Origin: Dicaeum eximium
Taxonomy: Eukaryota > Chordata > Aves > Passeriformes > Dicaeidae
Reading direction: 5' to 3'
NCBI GenBank assembly: GCA_013396995.1
Contig: VWZP01008268.1
Span: forward strand, 1 to 64,000
DNA length: 64,000 nucleotides
The translations under genes and the position numbers were made by a program. The notes below the pieces were generated by a model. The model had not been told where the DNA came from. It worked only from the letters and a program-made list of their open reading frames with translations, and did no database searches. Shown piece by piece: positions 44,665 through 57,200 of this stretch; position 1 is the first letter of the stretch, and the number at the start of each line of letters is the position of its first letter.

Positions 44665-47600
44665 TGAGGTATTTTTGTTTTGTAGTTTATTGTTGCAAAT
44701 CTTACAGACATTAGCGCTCTGTTAAATAAAGGAATGTAGCACAGTAAATACATCACAACAAAATAACTGGCCAGAAACCCCCTACCCTGCCCCATCCAAA
44801 GCAAAAAGCTCACTCTTCTCCCCTCTGTCTCTCCCCCAAATCAAACCAGCACAGCTTTACTAGAGAGGTCAGAGACCTGTGGCAGAAAACATCAGAGTAA
44901 TTACATTCAGTAGATGTGCAATATCAACATTCCAGGCTCACATATATTTATATATATATTTATATAGAGAGATCATTAAATGTTTACAAAGAACAATATT
45001 GTTACAAATACAATACTATGCTTTTCCCAACGCTTTACAATAATTTCTATTCATCTTCTTTACAGAACAATGGTACAACTTCATAGTCTAGGTACTGCGC
45101 TAAATATATACAAGAGATCTCAACCATGTTGCTGTCTTGAGAAATACGTTTCTTTTAGAAAAGAAGGAAAGCTAGCAAACTTGGAAATCCAAACTGAGAC
45201 TCAAACAAGATTCAAAACAAACGTGAAACTTCTCAAAAATAAAAAATATAAGGGATGTTTCATCCTTAATGTAAACACTGAAGAGTTAATTAGACTGTAC
45301 GAAGCAGCAAGGATGAAGGAAAAAGAATTCAGGTCTGTCATTTAAGAAGGAATGTAAACCTTTGAAGGAATGTTCCTTTGCATCTGTTAAAAATCCCCAT
45401 ATCTGATCTATCAAACTGCTGCAACAGTCTAGAGAACAGCCAGCTTTCCCTTTTGAGTTCCATTTTCTTGAAACTCTTTCTGTTTACAGAGTAAAATGGG
45501 ATTTTTTACAAGACTGTTCTCAGAATGTGCACAAGCTATGGACCTCTCAGTTTAGAAATCTTATGCATGTACTGTAATTGAAAAAAATGAGATTTTTTTT
45601 GCTAAGCTCTGGTCCTGCAAGCATTCATTTGCTTAATTTTAAGCACCTATTTAAGATGAACAGTAACTTCACAAAGTCCCGGCTGCAAGATTTCCAAAGA
45701 AACAGTGGTTTCTTCTCTAAATACATTTGCATGTTCAGATCTTCATAATTTCCCAGTGAAGTGAGCTAAAGACTTCACCACATGGGCTAGAGAGAGCCAC
45801 AGAAACAAGTCAAGTGCAGGGCATACAAACAGCAGGAGCCAGCAGCATGATAACTGTGTCTTCAAGAGTTCACTAGGTTTCCTCAGGCAATGTATGGAAA
45901 GGCTGCACTGTATATAATCTTCTAAATTGTACATGGTTATATACCATATTTACATTTATTACTATATATATGGAAAGTTCTAGAAAAAAGGTTCAAATTA
46001 CCATAAACCAGATGTCTACAGTTAAACAATATACTCACAAGCCATTAATTATCTTGTTGCATCAGTGAGGCAGCAAAGTACTAACCTGGAATACTAACAC
46101 CATTATCTTGTGCAATCTGCTATTCAGGAGCCTTGGATTAAATAATATAACAAGAAGAAATGCAGTAAAATCAAGTCATCGTACATTAATCTCAACACTA
46201 AAACATATCCCCTTACTACAACAGTTTATGCACCACTTTATTATGTCCCTTAAGTATCTGCTTCCCACAGAAATACAGCTTATCCTCTGACTCTGATCAG
46301 GCCGTGGTTATCCACGATTTTAGAAAGCCAAAAAATGGATCCCTGACAAGAGTGCTCAGCGGTTCTCAGCAGTGTTTGCAACAAGTGCCCATGCACACAC
46401 CCACTTCCATGAATCCCCATTGCAATGTCTAGGATCATCACTGGACTGCAAGCAACGCTTACATTGCACAGCTCACGTCACAACAAGTGAGACACAAGTG
46501 ACTATGAACAACACCGCATTTGCAAAGCAGAAGTGGCGTGTGGCTGAGCACTGTCTGCTCTTGTTCTCATCTCACTGAGCCTTTCCATCACAGCAAAACA
46601 CAGCACAAACTGTTTCTTTAAAAGAAATCAACATACTAGCCTGGACTAAACGCATGGTTCAACTTCAGTATAAACACCAGTATACAGTCATGAAAGAAAG
46701 TAACTACAGAGAAGGTAGAATTCTCTCACTAGGAAGAAAAGACACTGCTTCTTTTTTATTTTGAACCCTCTTAAAAAAACCAAAGAACCCAACCCAGCCC
46801 CCTTTTCCCCTTTTGTCTCTAGCATGCAACTTAGAGGCTAATCAAATACAAGATTTCATACATCCCTACAGTTAATCATCTTCATACAAGTGCATATAGT
46901 ACACACATATCTCTTGTAAGTGCCATACATATGGGAAAAAAATCACAAGCTAAATTATATAACAAAATAAATAAGTTTATTCCTGCCTCATCCTTTCCAC
47001 TGTTACCTGTATCATGAGCTAAACAGGAAGTCAGTAAAATTAGACAGGTCTTTGGACAAAAATATATGTTAAAACTGGCTCAGAGAACAAAATTACTTAG
47101 AATAGTCTGCAGATTTCTTATATTCAAACTTCATAAATAGGAAGCACAATTTTAAAAATGTCTATATACACTGGCACACATGGCTATGTGCACCAAAATC
47201 AGAATTAAGAGCCTAGAAAAAGTGTAGCTATTAGCAGATCCCCTCACAATTTTTCTTGTGGCTATTTAAAGATTCTCCCCCCCGACTTCTCTAACCTCTA
47301 AAATCAGGAAGGGACTATAAAACACAAAGCAGAAAAAAACTAGGAGATAGAACCCTGGGGGCAGAGAGGAGGAGGCAGCTGTAAAAAATGCCTCCCAAAT
47401 TTCTTAGTGTAAGTAATGCAAGAATAACATGTTTCAGGAACTTATGGAGTATCTTTTGGAGTCCTACTATCATGAAGAACTGATGACAGAGGGGAATGCA
47501 AAGGTTTGTATTTGGACAATTCATTTTACAACAGCAGCATTTACTGAGTCTTCATAAGCAGGCAATTTTTCCTGAGGGCAAAACAATCCTTTTGGTATTC

Positions 47601-48135
47601 TACTTTCCCCACAGACACAAACCTTTAGTACAGAGCTTCATGCCTGTGGGAAAATAGGGCAAGAAAAGCAAAGTCACAGGCAGGATATCCAAGAGCACGC
47701 TTTTTACCTATACTTCTATCTGTTTGGTAAAGTCATCTTTCATTCAGCAATATTTAGTTTACTCAGTTTGTAAAATTATAGCCACAGAAATAAAACTTAT
47801 TATGTAGCATGAAACAGAGCCATCTGTGAATACTGCTGTAAACTATGCTGCTGTTATTTTCCTGTTTTGCATGTGGAGCTGTATTAAGTTTCACTTGTAA
47901 AAAGATGCAACCAAAATAGTTCCATAGATACGTTTTTGCCCCTCACCAAAATGCAGGAAAACGGTGGGAAGAAGAGGAAAAAGTGATCAAGGAGAGAGCA
48001 ACAGTGTATTTGTGTTTGTGATGGGGGGAGAGAGGGAGAAATGTCTTTGCAGACACAGAAATGCAGTACTAGAGAGACAAGCACTAATGAGGAAAAAACA
48101 TCTTCCATGCACACCGTGGCGGTGAGGTGTCAGCT
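44665..48135 (-). other. APBA1: Probable APBA1 3' UTR
   Basis: About 3.5 kb of AT-rich sequence without recognised repeats runs from the APBA1 stop codon to AATAAA on the minus strand at 44686-44691. A long 3' UTR is usual for this gene in mammals. A TA-rich run lies at 44941-44968. Open frames here (such as 44980-45345) have no motif. Confidence 0.5.
44686..44691 (-). terminator. APBA1: Candidate APBA1 poly(A) signal
   Basis: AATAAA on the minus strand about 3.45 kb past the stop codon, followed on that strand by a moderately T-rich stretch. Other signals lie both nearer and further. Confidence 0.4.
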
Positions 48136-48207
48136 TCAGATGTAAACTGGTTGCTCTTGTGCAGTCAATAGTCTGTACATGGCAGCTGGCATAGTCTTCA
48201 TATGGAT
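48136..48207 (-). CDS. APBA1: APBA1 last coding exon
   Basis: Twenty-three codons plus TGA, IHMKTMPAAMYRLLTAQEQP then VYI. The acceptor is CCTCTAG. The frame is too short to appear as an ordinary long ORF, but it matches the expected C terminus exactly by phase and sequence. Confidence 0.95.
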   Translation of the reverse strand: MHMKTMPAAMYRLLTAQEQPVYI

Positions 48208-51200
48208 CTAGAGGAAATAAGCCAAGTTAATCAATGCTCCTAAACTTACATACCTTACGTGAAGGACCCAGATAAGGTCATACAAGGCAGAGAAGAAAGG
48301 TAAAACTTGAGAGTTTTCATACCCTTGTTAAAGTATTGCCAGTGGTGATTTTATGAAAGTGTATGTTTAGTATTGGTGAACCATCTAAAATTGTGGACAT
48401 GTCATATTTGCAAGATATGGTTCTTCTAAAGCACAGAAGTATGGGGCAGATCATGAAAGAAATGGTGTGCAGGCTTGCTCTCACTTCAGTATTGTGGATT
48501 TGATTAGCAACGGGCCAATAGAGATAGAACAGAATTATAGAACAGTTTGAATTGGAAGGGACTTTTCAAAATAATTTAGTCCAAATTGCCCTGTTGCAGG
48601 TATCAACATTTTTCACTAGAACAGGTTGCTTAGAGTCCTATCTAACCTGGCCTTGAACACTTCCAAGATGAGGCATCCACAGCTTCTCTAGGCAACCTGT
48701 TCCAGTGGCTCACCAACCTTATAGTGAAGGATTTCTTCCTATGCCCGATCTAAATTTACCCCCTCCCAGTTTAAAACCACTGCCTATTGTTCTGCACTGG
48801 AGACCCTGGTAAAAGTCTCTCTCCATTTTTCTTAGAAGCCCCCTTTATACATTGAAAGGCTGCTGTCAGGTCTCCCTGGAGCCTTCTGTTCTTCAAGCTG
48901 AACAACTGAACCTCTCTCAGCCTTTTCTCACAGGAGAGGCACTCCAACCCTCTGACCCTTTTCATGGCCCGCATCTGTATCTTCTTAAGCAGGTTAGTTT
49001 ATGTTGAGGGTCCCAGAACTGCACACAGTACTCCAGGTGGGGTCTCACAAGAGCAGAATACAGAGGGACAATCACCCCCCTGCTGGCCACACTGTTTTTG
49101 ATGCAGCCCAGGATGTAGCTGGCTTTTTGGACTTCAAGTGTCCACTCCTGGCTCATGTCCAGCTTTCCTTCCACCAAGTTCCTCCCTTCAGGGTTGTTCT
49201 CAATCCCTTCAGCCCCAGTCTCTATTGATGTTGGAGACTGCCCAGACCCAGATGCAGGACCTTGCATTTGGTCTTGCTGAACTTCACAAAGGTTGTGTGG
49301 GCCACTTTTCTAGCCTGTTCAGATCTCTCTAATGGCCTCCCTTTCCTTAGGCACCACTGATCCCAATGTCACCTTCAAACTTGCTGAGAGTGCAACTCAA
49401 TCCCACTGCCTATGTCACTGATGAAGACACAACAGACAGAGTGCTGGTCCCAGCACAGACCCTTGAAGGACACTGCTCGTTACTGGTTTCCACTGGTTGA
49501 TACTGGTAACAGCAATGGACTGTGCTACACTGCCTAGACACATCACTGGTTCTTACCTCGCCAACAGCGTTTGAGAGGATGTGAACAATTTTCTCATGGG
49601 GTGTTGCTACAACGCTCTGCCCGTTGATTTCAATGATCCGATGGCCAACACGCACACCTCCTCGCTCTGCTATGCCTCCTCTCATAAGGCTACAGATCTG
49701 GAAGGGAGAGGGCAAATTTATCATGGCCTGCATAAGGAACAGAGACTTTTGACTCTCCATTTTTTGCCTGTAAGATATGAATCAACATTTAAACACAGAC
49801 TCACAACAACAAATTCTAAGATGCAATCAATCGCTGACTCAAAAGCAAAATTTGTTAGTGACGAGTAGCTAATGGATATTCTCTTCCAAGAGCAGAACAA
49901 ACTGTCAGAAAAGGCTGTTTGTGCTGTACATTACATACCTTGTGGTTTGGAAATTTATGAGTGTTTGAAGGACCTCAATTTAATGATGTTCATTACGCAT
50001 CTGCCTTACAACAAAAAGGATCAAGAACAGGCTTCTTCTTTTGAGGTCATACAATGGCTTGGTTAAAGACATATATGATGCATGCTGAAAGCAGACTCTT
50101 CCACACATTTCCAGTTTTTTAAGCTGAAACAACTTTTTTATTTCTCTGGCTGACTGTAAAGTTATGAAGTAAGTAGAGTCAAAGACAAAAGAACCTCTTA
50201 TTAACACAACTTTTATATCTCAGATGTAACAAATTGAAAATCCTGCTTGCTGTAAGTGAGAAAATAACAGCTTCCTTCTTCTCACGCTGAAACTTAACCA
50301 CAAATGGAGAGGAAGTTTCATGTGTGTTAAAGCTTGATAGAAACTGTGGAAGCTACTTACAATCCCATTCTGCACACTGAAGCCTAACTGGTATCTGAGG
50401 TCTGGTCTTCTGATCAAGACTGTGGTTACTGGAGGACATCTCACTATGTTCAGTTTAACCCGGGCCTGGTTTTTCAAACCCTGAAAAAAAAATACCAAAT
50501 TGAAAGTTGAACAGGTAACATGAGCAGAACAAAAAAAAAAAGGTGTTAGAACACTGACATGGGAGCAGCCCTGAATAAATAGATCTTTGTATGCACTGTA
50601 CCAAAATCTGATCTCTACATGCCAGACACAAGGAACAGAATATTCAGTGTTTTAGGAAAACTAGATTCCTGTTGACAGTTTCTTCATTTGATAACAGAAA
50701 TAGTGCATAAAAGGAGTATTAAAACAGGTATTAAAACAGGCAGCCCACCAAATGAGTCAATGATTTTTAAATAAGTAGCTAAGTTACTTACCAAACAGTT
50801 CCTTCCCTCATGAAATATACTAAATTCTGTCAAGCAAACAGCAGGTCCCCCTTGTATCATCCTTGTATAAGCAGCACTCACATAGTTTCCATTCTTCACA
50901 GAAACACAAGATAGGTAAGGTTGGAAGGGTTCACAGCGGGACATCTGGTCCAACCTCCCTGCTCAAGATGGGTCATCCCAGAGCACCTGGCACAGGATTA
51001 TGTCCAGATGGTTCCTGAATATCTCCAGTGAGGGAGACTCCACAGCCTTCCTGGGCAATCTGTTCCAGTGCATGGTCACCTACACAAGTTATTCCTTTAT
51101 GTTCTCATGGAATTTCCTGTGCATCAGTTTCTGCCCGTTGCCCCTTGTCCTACTGCTCAGCACCCCCAAGAAGAGCCTGGCTCCATCCTCTTGGCATCTT

Positions 51201-54200
51201 CCCTTCAGGTTCTTACAGACATTGATAAGGCCCCTCTCAGTTCTCTCTTCTTAAGGCTGAACAGGCCCAACTCCCTCAGCCTTTCCTTGTAAGAGAGATG
51301 CTCCAGTCCTGAATCATCTTTGTACCCCTCCCCTGGACCCATCCCAGGAGCTCCATGTCCCTGTAGTGCTGAGGAGCCCAGAGCTAGACACAGCACTCCA
51401 GATGAGCCTCACCAGGGCTGAGCAGAGGGACAGGATCACATCCCTGGAGCTGCTGGCAGTGCTCTTCCTGATGCACCCCTGGACACCACTGGCCTTCTTG
51501 GCCACACAGACACACTGCTGGCTCGTGGACAGCTTGTTGTCCACCAGGATCCCCAGGTCCTTCTCCACAGAGCAGCTCCCAGCAGGTCAGCCCCCAGCCT
51601 GTGCTGGTGCATGGAGTGGTTCCTCCCCAAGTGCAGGATCCTGCATTTGCCCTTGCTGAACGTCAGAAGGTTCCCCTCTGCCCATTCCTCCTGCCTGTTG
51701 AGGACCCTCTGTACAGCTGCACAGCTGCACAGCTCTTGGGTGTCGGCCACGTCTCCCAGCTCGGAGTCACCAGAACTTGCTGAGGAGGCATCTGCCCCTT
51801 CACTGAAGACATTGAAGAATAACTTATAATGTTACTGCACCAGTGTTGAACCCTGAGGGACACTGCTACCTAGAGGCCTCCAACCTGACCCTGTGACACT
51901 GATTATGACCCTCTGGGATCTGCCATTCAGCCAATTCTCTATCCACCTCATAGCCCACTAACCTGGTCCACACTCCCTGAGGTTGCCTACAAGATGTTGA
52001 GAGAGACAGTGTGGAAAACCTTGTAGACAAGTCAAACATCCACTGCCCTCCCCTCATCCATTCAGGTAGCTGCTCTTCTGTAGAAGGCAATTAGTTTAAT
52101 CAGGCACAATTTACCTTCAATGAATCCATGCTGACTACTGCTGATCACCTTACTGTCATCCATGTGGATAGAGATGGCCTCCAGAATGAGGTGTCCCATC
52201 ACTTTCCCAGGGATTAAGGTGAGGCTGACTGGACAGTAGTTCTCTGGTCCTCCTTCTTGCCCTTTTTTGAAGACTAGGGTGACATTTGTTTTTCTCCAGT
52301 CCTTTGACAGGTCTCCAGATTGCCAGGAACTTTCAAAGATGATGGCCAAGACTCTTACTGTGGTGTTTGCCAGCTCTCTCAGCACTCATGGATGCACTGT
52401 ATCAGGGTCCATGGATGTGCGGATTTTGGGTTTGCCTAGGTGTTCTCTAACTCAATTCTCTTTGACAAAGGGAAAATATTCCTTCTGACATTCCTTTACC
52501 CTGATTTCCTGGGCCAGAGATTCCTGAGGGCTGGTCTTGACAGTGAACAACAATCCAAAGGCAGTGTTCAGTAACTCTGCCTTGTCTGTGTCCTCTGTCA
52601 TCAGGGTGCCCCCTCCATTTAGTAACAGGTCTATTAACCTTTGTTTTCCTTTTGTTATTGACGTATTTAAGGAGTCCATCTTGTTTTCCTGCACATTCTC
52701 AGTCAAATTTAATTCCAAATGGGCCTTAGCCTTCCTTAGCTTATCTCTCCTTAGTCTGACAATCTCTCTATATTAATTCCAAGAGGCCTGACCTTGCTTC
52801 CATCTCCTGTGTATTTCCTGCTTATGCTTGAGTAGTGATAATTCTTCTTCATTCATCCATGAAGGTCTCTTGACCCTTTGTCTGACTTGCTCATTAAGGT
52901 GCACAGTTCTTGAGCTTGGAGGAAGCGATCCTTGAATATCAACCAAGACCTCTTCCCATGGGATTCTATTAACATCCCTAAAGAGGCTAAAATAAGCTCT
53001 CCTGAAGCCCATGGTTACAATCGTATTTGCTCACAGGCTGGCCCCAATCTTCCCACCTCCAACAAGCCCCTTCCTGTTTGTTGGATGAGGTCAAGCAGCA
53101 CACCCATTTCTTGTGGGATCCTCCACCACCTGTGACAGGAAGATGTTACCAGTGCTTTCCAGGAACCTCCTGGATTGTTTGTGCTTTGCTGTGTAGCATC
53201 TCCAGAAGATGTCAGGGTAGTTAAAGAACCACAAGAACCAGGGCCTGTGATTTCCAGGCTGCTTTGAGCTGTCTGTAGAAGGCCTCCTCCACCTCTTGAC
53301 CAAGCATCCTGTAGCACACACCCACAAGTGTCACCCTTAGCAGTCTGCCCTTTTACCCTAACCTTTAAACTATCTACTCACTCATCATCTACCCCAAGAC
53401 AGAGCTTGATACATTCCAAGTACTCTTTCTCCCTTCCAACTGAGTTATATCACATTTATCATAAACTCTGTGCTACTAGAAGAAAATTGAATGAGAAAAA
53501 ATTATTTTTACTGTCAGGGTGGTAAAACACGTATTACCCAGAGAGGCTGTGGAGTATCCAGTCTTGGAGTTATTTAAATCCTAGTGGACACAGCCTTTAG
53601 AAGCCTGCTCTATTTTGAACCAAAATGTTGGTCTAGATCAGCTACAGGAGTGACTGCCAGACTCAGAGATTGTGTGCATATGGCTCTGTGAAAACAAAAA
53701 TGTAATAAACCACAAATAAATGCCATCTGACCCCTTGTACAACTTCAAGTACTCAGAGCTCTTGGAGATTGTTAAGAGAGATTTTTTAAATGCTTAATTC
53801 ACACAAAATACTAGCCATAAATCCATACATAAATAAAATCCACATAAAGAATGAAATGTTTTCTAAAAATTAGAGCAACTTTCAGCTCGCTTAAGTAAAC
53901 ACCTGCCAATTCCAGTATCTGCTTCTGAATTCCTTTCATATGTACAATTAAAATCGAGGTCCCACTGCAATCAAGGTGTCGGACACTGACTTCAAATTAT
54001 TAATTCTGGAAATTAGTTTCGACTGGAGCTAAGGTAATACACTGAAGTGTCTACAGTTTGCTGCTGCTGATTCTGTTGAGCTGAGTTCAAGATTCAGCAG
54101 TGACTTGAGCAACTAAAGTGGCATATCCTGGCATGATGAACTACCTTGAAGTCTGTTTTCTTGTCAGTGCCATAAATTGGATGAAATAATTGAGTGTATA

Positions 54201-57200
54201 CAGCTGTCCACACAGTGCTGAGCTCAGCTTGGCTCATCTTTGAAAGCGGCTGCAAGACAATGAACGGGTGTCTGACCCCAAAACGACAAAGCTCATGGCT
54301 GTGGGAACTGCCTGTACTCCACACTTAGGAAAAAGGAGGTTAGAACTCCATCTCTTCCATGGTGCAAGGAGACTATGGACTCCTCTGCTCTGGTGAGGAA
54401 TTAGCAATGCACCCCACATGCTCAAGGGCCATTCATTTTGCATAGGCAGGCCTTGACAACACCACATACCGTAGAGAACAGTGACTTTTCAACCTGAACC
54501 ACACCATGGGCATGATGTTTATGGAAAAGTCTAGGGGGCGTTGTTTGTCTCAGCATTCTAGTCCTGAAAGGCAGGAGTCATGCAGAGTACTGGGGATGCC
54601 CATTTCTATGAGGAATTTAAGTGTCTAACTTCAACTGTCTGAATGCACTCAGGGTACTTGCCCAGAATAGACCTGATATCTTCATGCCCTTACTTCCTGA
54701 TGAATATGGAAGTTACTTACATGTATTCTGTTGGAACCCTGGATGCTGAGAATTTTAAACTTTCTGTGCTGAATGGCACAGACCCACAAGAGAATGCTAC
54801 ATTTGGCCTGAGGTCATGGAGAAGGCTTCCAGAATTGATTGGTAGCACTGGGATCACAAGTGTGTCGTTTGAGTAGAAGTGTGTAGTATCACAGGGTGGA
54901 AAACTTAGAGTTTAAGGTTTTCAAATAGAGTAATATATATTAGGCAAGATGGAGGTTTTAGGGCAGTGGCTGGTGGTTCTTCTTCACCTTCTTCTTCATG
55001 GGTTTGGGTGGTATTATGTAATTGGTTAGAAAAGCCCACATTGCTGACTTCTAGTGATTAGTTACTGGGTTAAAAGTAAAAGTAAAAATAATTTAGATGT
55101 TATTTCTTAATTGGATAGTTTAGGCTTGAAAGACCTTGTAGAGAAAGACAGTTTGCCATTTTGTAGCTTGTTAGTTGAATGCTGTAGAAAAACTGTAATA
55201 TAGATAAGAATTAAACATTTGAGATTGAACACACGAAACATTGTCTCCTGCGCTTTCATCCCGACCCTGACAAAGAAGAAAAAAGATAAAAACACCATAG
55301 TATTCCTTGGGGAAAAAAAGTAATGCGGTCCCTAACAAAACTTCTTTTATTTTTATGTAAAGTGCATTTATTTCAGAAGTGGCTAATCTTCAGTAGTATA
55401 TAGACTGGTAACAAACTGATCAGAAACAAAAAAATTGGATATTTTGACCACCTTCCTTTGTTTATCTAGTTCTTGAGTATACTTCTGATAGTAGCCAGTA
55501 CCAGATGCTTCTGAGAAAGACAGAAGTAGCATAATCCTATTAGGGAATAGCCACAACACACGGAAAGCTTCTTCCAAGCTCTATCAGCTTGCAATTGGTT
55601 TATGGTAAATAAGGAGCAGATACTACATCCATAATACTGCATTATCTCATTTGAAGTGCTTGTGACATATGTTTATCCACATAATATTATCATCTCTTCT
55701 TAGAAGTCCTACCAGTATGCTAAGGAAATCTGAAATTTGGGATATTTCTACCACATTTAATGATCTGCACTTAGATCATTCATATACATACTTGTTTCCA
55801 AAGTGCTATATGGATAATTCCAGATATGTGTGGTTATGAAGATCTGCAAACATAGAGATCACCTCTTTGGAAAGACAAAAAAGAAAGGCTGGCAGTTCCT
55901 GAGGAAACTGCAGTCAGTGTCAATGAAGAAGAGGAAGGCTTGCAGAAACTGGAAACAGCAAAGCTGGTTGGTTCTGTATTGAGAAAGTACTGATGAGCAC
56001 AACAAAATCTCCATCTGAATAAGGAAGTGTAACTTATCACAGTTTTAGAAATAAAAATTATGTGGGATAGGAAACAATCACAAAGAACCTAAATTTGCAG
56101 GGGTTTTGTTTTGATGATGCTGGCACAAAGATATTTACGATTTTTTTTCTTCCTTTCTTTACAGATATAAGACTGTTTCTGCCATATTTTCAGTATGTCA
56201 CAAATGCTATCATTTCTACTCACTGAATCTGAAATGACTGGTTTGGTGACTTATGCATCTATTACTTATCAGAACTCAATATTAACCCTTTTTCAAAGCC
56301 TGAATGGAAAGTCTTTGTAACAAACTTAGTTCAAGTATCAAGAGATAATCCATGAAGAAAAAAAATTTACTTTGTACTTTTTTTTACCAGGCAAATTTAC
56401 CTTCTAAATGCAAATTTATTTTGCAATTACAAAAAAATACAAAGTGGAAAAAGTTACATAATACAACTTGTTACCAAATAGTTGCCTAATGAATCAGTCT
56501 AACAGATACATTTCTAAAAATCAGAGAAGAATGGCTGTATAATGTACCATCAGCACTACGTGCCTGCATGTGATGATCTGTACAGCTAGGCAGGACCATT
56601 TCAATAAATAACTAATTTAAATAAATAACTAATAAATAACTAATGAACTTTGTCTCAAACACTTTCTAGTGATGTATCTTTCCTGTTCTTTAAACTCTGA
56701 TGTTGAAATATTTATTCCTTTATATGCTACAGCTGCCCCAAGCACTGTTTAGTTCCAGATGACCCACAAGCTTTTCACTGTCACATACTTTGCTGACAAC
56801 TAGAAGAAAGCTCTCCCAATTAAAATGTCCCATTTATGCAAGTGAAGGGAAGCATCAAATAAGAGAAGCACTTTGAAATAACTTGGGCAAAGATGCCACA
56901 GAGGGTATGTCTTTAAGCCAAAGTTTTAAAGCTTTAAGAATAGGTATAAACAAACAAACAAACAAAGCATTTACTCAATTTCATCCAAATATTAAGAGGT
57001 ATTTGACAGCTAGTAAGGCTTATAATAACAATAGGCACCTGTGCCCCCATTTGTGATATAAAATTTCAAATGTGTACCTGGAAATATCCTCCTTCTGCAC
57101 AAAATATTCCCTTGTGAAGTTGTGCACAGAGCCCTGGTACACAAGTAAATAGCACAGCACTCTGGAATGGCACCGGATATTGTCATTCTGGACTTGATCA

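Noticed and set aside
44980..45345. 121-codon plus-strand frame
   Set aside because: It lies antisense in the probable APBA1 3' UTR, has no motif, and its composition matches the AT-rich surroundings.
51205..51863. Cluster of 60- to 104-codon frames on both strands
   Set aside because: All are within CR1 3' sequence, which is stop-poor and present elsewhere in the window.
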